A stretch of DNA of 64,000 bases from Gambelia wislizenii (Eukaryota; Chordata; Lepidosauria; Squamata; Crotaphytidae). The DNA lies in NCBI GenBank assembly GCA_030847615.1, contig JAUMIR010000001.1:385498687-385562686 (forward strand), written 5' to 3'. Positions 58,011 to 64,000 of the stretch are shown here, one piece after another. The notes under the pieces were generated by a model. That model was not told the DNA's origin. It made no database searches and saw only the letters and a program-made list of their open reading frames with translations. Position 1 is the stretch's first letter; every line of letters starts with the position of its first letter. The translations under genes were made by a program, and so were the position numbers.

Positions 58011-58119
58011 CCCTTTCCTGCCTTGGGAAGGGAGGGTGTTTTGAGCGGGGGGGGAGTAGACTTCCGCGAATAATCAAAACCGCGAATGTGAAAGTCGCGA
58101 ATGTGGAGGGGCAACTGTA

Positions 58120-60385
58120 TTTGTTTAAGATTTCTTTCTGCGTGTCTGTCAATTTAGGTATATTCTGTCTAGCCAGGTATGAATTTATTTTTTCTTCCAT
58201 TGATCCTTTCTGAGTGGGGTCTTTATAGAATTCCACGCAAAAATTATAAAAACTCTTCTTGATTAATTTTTGTTCCGTGACAATTTTGCCATCATATTTT
58301 AATTCTGTGATTAACCTAAAATCTCTTTTCTTCTTCAGTCTTAAAGCTAGCCACTTCCCCAGCATGTTAGCCATTTTGAAGTAGTTTTGTTTCACTTTTC
58401 TCATTTTCTGCTCTATTTCCTCTATTATATGCGATTGTACTTGTTTCTTTAATAGATTAATCTCAGTTTTAATTTCTTTACTCCCTGGATTGTCTCTTAA
58501 CTTTTCTGCTTTCAACACGATTTATTTTAATGCACTGTTTAATTTCTCTGTGTCTTCCTTCTTCTTTTCATGTGCCTTTTTTATAAAGTATCCCCGCATG
58601 ACCGCTTTGCTTGCATCCCATGTAGCTTTCATGGAAATTTCTTTTGACGTGTTTTCTTTGAAATATAATTTCATCACTTCCTTTGCTTTATTTATGCTTT
58701 CCTCATCATTTAAAAGATTATTCCTTAATTGCCAGTTGAATTCTCTCCTTTTTTCTACCATTGTTAGCAAAATGGGATTGTGATCCGATGTCCATTTCGA
58801 CATAACCTCCATTTTTTAAAATTATCATTAGTAAACTTCTTGAGTAAGAACATGTCTATTCTAGACGACGTGTGATGGACGTCAGGAAAAAATGTAAAGC
58901 CTTTAGCTTCGCCTTATTTCCATCTCCAAACATCAATCAGGGAGAATCATCTTTTTAAAAGCATTTGGGAGTTTCCCTTTATTCTTCTTTGATCTTTTTG
59001 GGGTTGATCTGTGTTGTAGAGAGTGAATGACACCATTACAGTCTCCTAAGAATAGTATTTTTTTTCCTGATCTGTCCTCTCTACCTCCCTTATCAATGTT
59101 TTAAAGAATTTTTCATGAGCTTGAATAGGTGTGTATATTCGTACCACCAGTAGAGTTTAATTTTGTAGTTTTACTGTTTTAAAGAATTTTTCATGAGCTT
59201 GAATAGGTGTGTATATTCGTACCACCAGTAGAGTTTAATTTTGTAGTTTTACTTCTACACCTACGTATAGTCCTTCCTGGACCTTAAACACCTCTTTTGC
59301 TTGATATTTCCTAATGACATATAATACCACCCCATTTTTCCCCTTACATTTGCTGATATGAACTTCTGTCCCAGTTTAGAATTTTTCAGAAATTTGCTAT
59401 CTCTTTCCCTGATCCTTGTCTCCTGAAGGCATACTATATCAGTTTTCAATTTTTCTAAATGATGAAAGATTTGATTCCTTTTAAAATTTTCAACTTTTCA
59501 AACCTTTAACATTCCATGATATTGCTTTTGTTTCCATTTTTCCTTCTTATAATATCTTATTGTTTATTTATCACTATAACTTATTATCTTATTACCTTTA
59601 TCAGATATTACTGTTTTCAAACCTCTTCTGCTTCTGCTTCTTCCTCCTCTAGTTCTTCCTCCATCAAATCCTTTTCTAATTGATTTTCTCCTCCTTCTTC
59701 TCCCTCTTCTTCCTGTGATGTTTGGCCTTTTCTGCCCTCTTCTTCTGTTTTCCATTCATTCCCTCTTGTCAATCTCGTTTGATACTACATCTTTTTTCCC
59801 TTCTCTTTCTGCTCTCTTGCTCTCCTTAATGAGTCTTTAACTAAACTCTTTTGCTTTTGGTATTGAGTTTATTCTAAATCTTTTATGTTGGTATATAAAC
59901 AATAGCCCTTCCAGTCTCTCCCAACTATAATTTATCTTATTTTCCATTAACAGCTTTGTTAGAAATCTATACTCTTGTCTCTTTTTCAAGATTTGAAGGG
60001 GTACGTCCTAACATATGTTTGTTTCCTCTCCCTCTACTATTAACTTCTCATACCTTTTCTGTATTACCTGATCTCTTATTTTAGCTCTTGTAAAGCATAC
60101 TACTACATCCTTCGTTAGTTTCTTTTCCTGTGCCACTACTGAGCTTATTCTGAATAATTTATCATCTTGCAATTCCAGTCTTTCTTCAGACGTATCTATG
60201 AAGCTGGCTATGGATGGAATCACTCTCTCTGCTAAGTTTTCATTTTCATTTTGTGTTAGACCTCTTATCTTCAAACACCTCTCCCTGTATCTTAAATCAT
60301 TGATTAGTAGTTATCTCTTCTCTTGTTCTTGTGTAATATATGTTGTTTTATCTTCTACTTTTTGTGTTTTTCTTGTATGCTAAGG
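58120..60385 (-). pseudogene. L1 relic, 5' segment: ORF1 part, endonuclease and RT start
   Basis: Minus strand: ORF1 RNA-binding domain 60274-60008 (MKIRGLTQNENENLAERV, KKLTKDVVVCFTRAKIRDQ) and a basic ORF1 tail 59755-59564 (GRRGRRRRRKSIRK). The ORF2 start at about 59537 is METKAISWNVKGLK, then KLKTDIVCLQETRIRERDS (endonuclease, 59449-), SDHNPILLTM (catalytic SDH, about 58790) and KLTDTQKEILNK at 58120. The 5' end is cut inside ORF1 near 60385. Frameshifts are several. A perfect 78-bp duplication lies in the endonuclease part. Confidence 0.9.
59097..59252. repeat. Perfect 78-bp tandem duplication inside the L1 relic
   Basis: 59097-59174 and 59175-59252 are identical (start TGTTTTAAAGAATTTTTC, end TTTGTAGTTTTAC). 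78 bp equals 26 codons. The lack of any difference contrasts with the decayed L1 around it. Confidence 0.95.
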
Positions 60386-60698
60386 AAATAATGAAGGTGA
60401 AGAAACCCAAGCAGTAGAAGATAGGAAGGAAGGTATAGAATGGTTACCACAGGATAGCAATAAAAAGTACTATGCCTTAAACTGTCTTAGAGAACTGAGA
60501 GAAGAAATAGAAGAATGGTACCAATCAGTTATCTTTTTTTAATGCAGGAAAAATAGTTACAAATAGTAAAAAGTGCAAATCTGTTGGATTCTATGTTTAA
60601 TTAGATTACTGCAATATTGTAATAACTGTAATTGTATTGAAATTGTAACTGATAAAAATTATAATAAAAAATTGAAGTCAACTTGATGACAATTAATA
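60386..60698. other. Unassigned A-rich sequence between L1 relic and next LINE
   Basis: Ends AAATTATAATAAAAAATTGA, reminiscent of the 3' end of the young L1 (GTAATAAAAAGATTAC). It may be a 3' tail of another LINE or the 5' UTR of the following element. Confidence 0.35.
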
Positions 60699-61574
60699 AT
60701 GGCAATTAATATCAACAACAAACTGTGCAATACAGGCCAAATAAATGATGGTTTCCAGCAGCAAAGAGAGAGGCAAATGGAACCTTTAGAATCAGAAGAA
60801 ATTAATCTTTTAAATTCTTTCTACACTTTACCCTATGAAGTACAAAATGATATAATCAATAGAATTGATCTTGTAAAGGACCATTTGATTAAATTAACAG
60901 CAAAGAATGAAGAAATAAATGTATACAAAAACTTTCATATAGAAGCATCCCGGCTCATGACTAAGGGAGGAGATGATTTAGAGTTTCAGATCAAGAAGAT
61001 ACATACTTCACAATACTTGTCACCAAAGGAACTAAATCCCATATGGAATAAATCTATCTACGATATCTCCTCCAATGACAAGACTCCCATTTTAAAGCCA
61101 ACAATCTATGCTCCACCAACCTCGCAATATATAAGATCTCCAGATACTGGGGAAATGGACTGCCCACAGACTGACGCACAGTCACAGCATGAGAAGGTGC
61201 TCTCTGCTCAACAACAAGTGACAGTGGAACTAAATCCTCTGTCAAACAAGTTTGTTCTAAAAGATGACCCCAATATTAAGACCTTTTGTCTAAAGCCAGA
61301 GAACACTAATATACTTACTTGGACTCAGATGAGAGAGTTGGATCCATCAGAAATTGGCTCTCCTGTGAAAATTACCGAGAAGGCCAATAGTGTATTTACC
61401 CCGGTGTTCCCAGTTGAGTCTAATATGAGTACGCGGAGTCCATCATTGGAGTTAATTAAACCAGCAGAGGATGAAGTGGTCCCCACTGGGTTATATGGGG
61501 CAAGGGACTGTGTGACAGCAGGAAGTAAGGCTCTTACTAAGCATCAAAGAAATGCCCCCAAAAGGATCAATTGA
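60699..61574 (+). CDS. ORF1-like protein of an APE-type LINE (clade uncertain), intact 291 codons
   Basis: Seen: ATG at 60699 to TGA, no stop for 291 codons. Hydrophilic, with acidic and Lys-rich N-terminal half (EEINLLNSFYTLPYEVQNDI, DLVKDHLIKLTAKNEEIN) and a Pro/Ser/Thr-rich C-terminal half. No zinc knuckle, RRM or membrane segment is seen. A short gap of about 30 bp leads to an endonuclease frame, so it stands where a LINE ORF1 stands. I do not recognise the protein family. An intact frame next to a 3'-truncated endonuclease suggests a fairly recent element. A host gene is less likely given no introns and its position. Confidence 0.6.
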   Translation: MAININNKLCNTGQINDGFQQQRERQMEPLESEEINLLNSFYTLPYEVQNDIINRIDLVKDHLIKLTAKNEEINVYKNFHIEASRLMTKGGDDLEFQIKKIHTSQYLSPKELNPIWNKSIYDISSNDKTPILKPTIYAPPTSQYIRSPDTGEMDCPQTDAQSQHEKVLSAQQQVTVELNPLSNKFVLKDDPNIKTFCLKPENTNILTWTQMRELDPSEIGSPVKITEKANSVFTPVFPVESNMSTRSPSLELIKPAEDEVVPTGLYGARDCVTAGSKALTKHQRNAPKRIN

Positions 61575-61601
61575 CCCTCAGTCCAACCACAGGTCTCTAA
61601 G

Positions 61602-62252
61602 TTGACCTACCTCTCTTGGAACATTGCAGGCTGGCGAGGAAAGGCTACGGATCCCACTTTCCAAAGCTATATCAAGCAATATGATATAGTGTTACTTCAA
61701 GAGACTTGGGAGAAGGGGGATTTAGAGTTAGATGGGTTTACAAGCTACACACTTAAAGCTGAAGCGAGTGCTAGAGGAGGTCGCTCGAAAGGAGGTCTAG
61801 GGATTTTAGTTTCCACCAAGCTTTGAGCCACCTACCTTAATTTTATTTCATTTGCTAATATTGCAGTCTCATTGGTTGTTAAATTACAAATTAGTACTCT
61901 ACTATTGATTAATGTTTATTTACCACCACTCCAGAGTAAACATCAAAACAAACATAGATGGGTTGAACTACAAAAATTCATTAGTAGAATATCATTTACA
62001 TCCCCCAATGCAGCCATTATATTAGCAGGAGATTTTAATGCCAGAATTGGTCAAAACGATGAAGCTCTATATAATCACTTTGGTGAAGTCTCTCCTGAAG
62101 TAGAAACTGCTCACTTAATTCCTGATAGGCAATCTAAAGACTTGATTTGTAATTCTTCAGGGCTTTATCTTTCTAAGATGATAAATAGTTTAGATTTAGT
62201 TTTACTAAATGGAGGAATGGAGGGCGATAAGCCTGGAGAATACACCTTTTGA
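61602..62252 (+). pseudogene. APE-type endonuclease of the same LINE, truncated before RT
   Basis: Frames 61602-61826 and 61872-62252 read YLSWNIAGWRGKATD, YDIVLLQETWEKGD (catalytic E of the LQE block), GRSKGGLGILVS, then LLLINVYLPPLQSK, AAIILAGDFNARIGQND (GDFNARIG block) and LDLVLLNGGMEGDKPGEYTF. A stop or frameshift lies between 61826 and 61872. The order is that of AP-endonuclease domains of Ingi/Vingi- or L2-like LINEs. The clade cannot be fixed without RT, which is absent: homology stops at the F of EYTF (about 62251), before the S-D-H end of the domain. Confidence 0.75.
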
Positions 62253-63405
62253 CTGGTATGGCAAAAACATCACACATTCCCCTCCTTTTCTACCAATAGT
62301 GATATTCATATTGCCTTACTGCTCTATATGTGCTCTATTTTCCATAACATGTAAAAGCAGTTACAGGGGATTTTAAAGTTTATAGGTAAATCCTCCCTAG
62401 AAGCAAAATGAAAACTAAACATTTGGCTTGTAATTTTTGTGCATGTATGTGTGTAATTATTTTATTTATATATCCTGCCTTTCTTCTGGAATGGCAATCA
62501 ATATTTGTAATATTTGCTTGTGTCATTAAACAATGGGCAATCAAATCTATCTGAAAACAGAAAGGTATGTGATGCCTAAAAGATGCACTGCATTATGATA
62601 TGATAGAAAAAGGGAAACCAGCTGTCCACATGAAGTCTGTTACATTTCTGCCAGATGATGTCAAGGCACCTGCAGGAAGAAAAGTGTTAGGGTGAATCCT
62701 GTGCATCCACCTGTCATCCATTGTCATCTATGCCTTGACAAAATCCAGACACAATAACCATAACATGCTAATCTTTGAGCTTCTGAGACACTGGGTCCAT
62801 GTTCCTGCTAAAAAGATCAGACCACCTCCATGAGAGACAGAGAGAGAGAAATGGTATTTTCATAGTCACAGCAGTAGCCCTTTGGAATGCTGTCTCCAGT
62901 GAGGTCTACCTAGTCCCACTGCTAAAATGTGTCCTAAAATATTTTGCTGCCAGGAGAAGGGGCCAAATGATGTCTTCCCCCAATGAGGTCCAACACTTTA
63001 ACAAGACTTGCTGAAAACCCATTCTTGATCTATTTCTTCCCTTCAGGGTTTTTCCTTTAGCAGGTCACTTCATCCTAAAGTCAGTGCTGGTTGGAGGCTT
63101 CTTGGTCAATAAGATAATGAGTCTACTTTGGATTAGCTTGGATAGCTCCTTTATATTTCACACTAAATGTCAGAGTCATTTTACTGCTCCTACTGAGAGA
63201 AGTCCCCAGCAACCGCTGCTTATGATGCAGCCACACCCACCAATGAGTTTGGTTTTCTGCTTGCAGATGAAACTAGGGTTACTCCCAGAAACTTTTGGCA
63301 ATGTACAATTAGTCACTTTGATCATGGTTTGTTCACTTCTATTGTTCCTCCTTCATCCTGATCACATTTTTGAAATTGCCTTCAGTTATTTGTACTGAGG
63401 TACTG

Positions 63406-63407
<2 letters not shown>
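62253..63407. other. Intron with weak L2-type traces
   Basis: 62455-62500 (TTATTTTATTTATATATCCT, GCCTTTCTTCTGG) looks like an inverted L2-type tail. 62835-62950 reads NGIFIVTAVALWNAVSSEVY, similar to the end of L2-type RT (FSVTAPRLWNSLPPE). Both are weak. The rest is unassigned. Confidence 0.4.

Positions 63408-63437
<30 letters not shown>
63408..63437. repeat. (TA)n microsatellite
   Basis: About 15 TA units. Confidence 0.95.
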
Positions 63438-63439
<2 letters not shown>

Positions 63440-64000
63440 CAGACTCCTTCAGTTTCTTAGGAAAGAAAAGGTGGACTATTTTTGAAATAAATAAAATGTA
63501 ATACGGTTGAGTTCAAACTCACAGAAAATCTCCATGCTAAGACTACTGTCAGTGTTCTACTTCTTTCAATCACTTGTTTATCTTCTTCCCCAAAAAGTGT
63601 GTTAATATCAACGTGAATCGTTTACAATATAAAATGGTGGTTACAGACAGTGTTATTGTTTTTTAAAAAACTCTACTGTATTTTACCTGAATTATTCATA
63701 CAGCTTTCAGTTTTCTGTCTCTGAAGAATTATCTAACTAGTAAAAAAAATATTTTTCTTCACATGCCCCATGCCTACCATACTGCAGGAGCTCCTAATCA
63801 CATAACAAGAAAGCCACTTTAGATGAACATTTCAGCTCTTGAAAGATGTATTTTCTTATTGAATTTGCAGAGTATAACAATGGCTAACAATGATTTAATC
63901 AAGAAGCTATTGTTTGGCTCAGAGAGAGAAGGGGTGACTTTAAAATGTTCACTTATGTAAAGTTCTTTAAGAGACCTCCAAATTAATCACATTTGAAAGA
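63438..64000. other. Intron without recognised features
   Basis: AT-rich; nothing recognised to the window end. Confidence 0.45.

Larger units (their letters stand above)
56180..58117. mobile_element. Tigger/pogo-like DNA element carrying two minisatellite arrays
   Basis: Left end CAGTTGTCCCTCCACATTCG; right end reverse complemented CAGTTGCCCCTCCACATTCG. TA flanks both sides (56178-56179, 58118-58119) and the L1 reading resumes across it. Just inside the left end CACATTCGCGGGGGT and ACCCCCGCGAATGTG form a 15-bp stem. The right end repeats CGCGAATGTG. The TIR and TA habit is that of Tigger/pogo elements (mariner group). No transposase is present. Nearly all of the 1,938 bp is tandem repeat (next two entries). 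Confidence 0.85.
34353..64000 (-). other. NELL1: NELL1 intron segment upstream of the exon (partial)
   Basis: Inference: the sequence to the right of the exon should be the preceding intron of the minus-strand gene. The preceding NELL1 exon, which should end in the DCNR codons, was not found before position 64000. The segment holds the young L1, the CpG-rich block and the nested L1/L2/Tigger-like complex. Confidence 0.65.

Noticed and set aside
56231..58114. Proline/serine-rich proteins of 410-592 residues on the plus strand and Gly/Arg-rich ones on the minus strand
   Set aside because: They come from tandem repeats with no stop in any phase; all frames are open together and the array lies inside a non-autonomous DNA element.

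Overview
The window is vertebrate, and the repeats point to a squamate reptile (lizard). It holds 5S-rRNA-derived and tRNA-derived SINEs with BovB-type 3' tails (5S-Sauria and Sauria SINEs), BovB, CR1, L2-type and L1 LINEs, LTR-like copies and several TIR DNA elements. There is no bacterial-type gene organisation. Most long reading frames are retrotransposon ORFs or products of tandem repeats. All classification is by reading; no database search or alignment program was run.

The only host coding sequence I can support is one 97-bp exon at 34256-34352 on the minus strand. It has consensus splice signals on both sides and encodes part of the thrombospondin-N/laminin-G-like domain of NELL1. The window is therefore best read as two large intron segments of a minus-strand NELL1 gene flanking one exon.

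Layout. 1-12.8 kb: quiet intron with an RTE-like LINE 3' piece, a relic acidic ORF, a 5S SINE, L2-type tails and a small Tigger-like MITE. 13-20 kb: two LTR-like repeats of one family alternate with two copies of a TIR element (GGACTTTATCAG ends). 21-32 kb: a tRNA SINE, an L2-type LINE with its RT, CR1 pieces including a 5' half with ORF1 esterase and endonuclease, and a second RTE-like copy. 32-36.6 kb: the NELL1 exon and low-repeat intron. 36.6-40.7 kb: a 5S SINE broken by a CR1 tail and by a young L1 whose 797-codon ORF2 piece has no stop and which has a perfect 13-bp target duplication. 41.4-42.2 kb: a CpG-rich promoter-like block next to a tRNA SINE. 45.9-47 kb: TIR element, Sauria SINE inside it, and a second TIR element inside the SINE. 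47.9-48.8 kb: a GC-rich insertion with a 16-bp target duplication. 49.5-52.7 kb: a third LTR, an L2-type endonuclease piece, BovB and RTE-like 3' pieces.

53.0-60.4 kb is the most striking part. A minus-strand L1 (part of ORF1 plus nearly all of ORF2) is split by an L2-type LINE and by a 1,938-bp Tigger/pogo-like element (TA target duplication, TIRs). The interior of that element is two tandem arrays of hairpin-forming GC-rich monomers, about 61 bp and about 96 bp. The arrays produce long open frames in all three forward phases that should not be taken as genes. 60.7-62.3 kb holds the 5' half (ORF1-like frame and endonuclease) of another LINE that lacks its RT.
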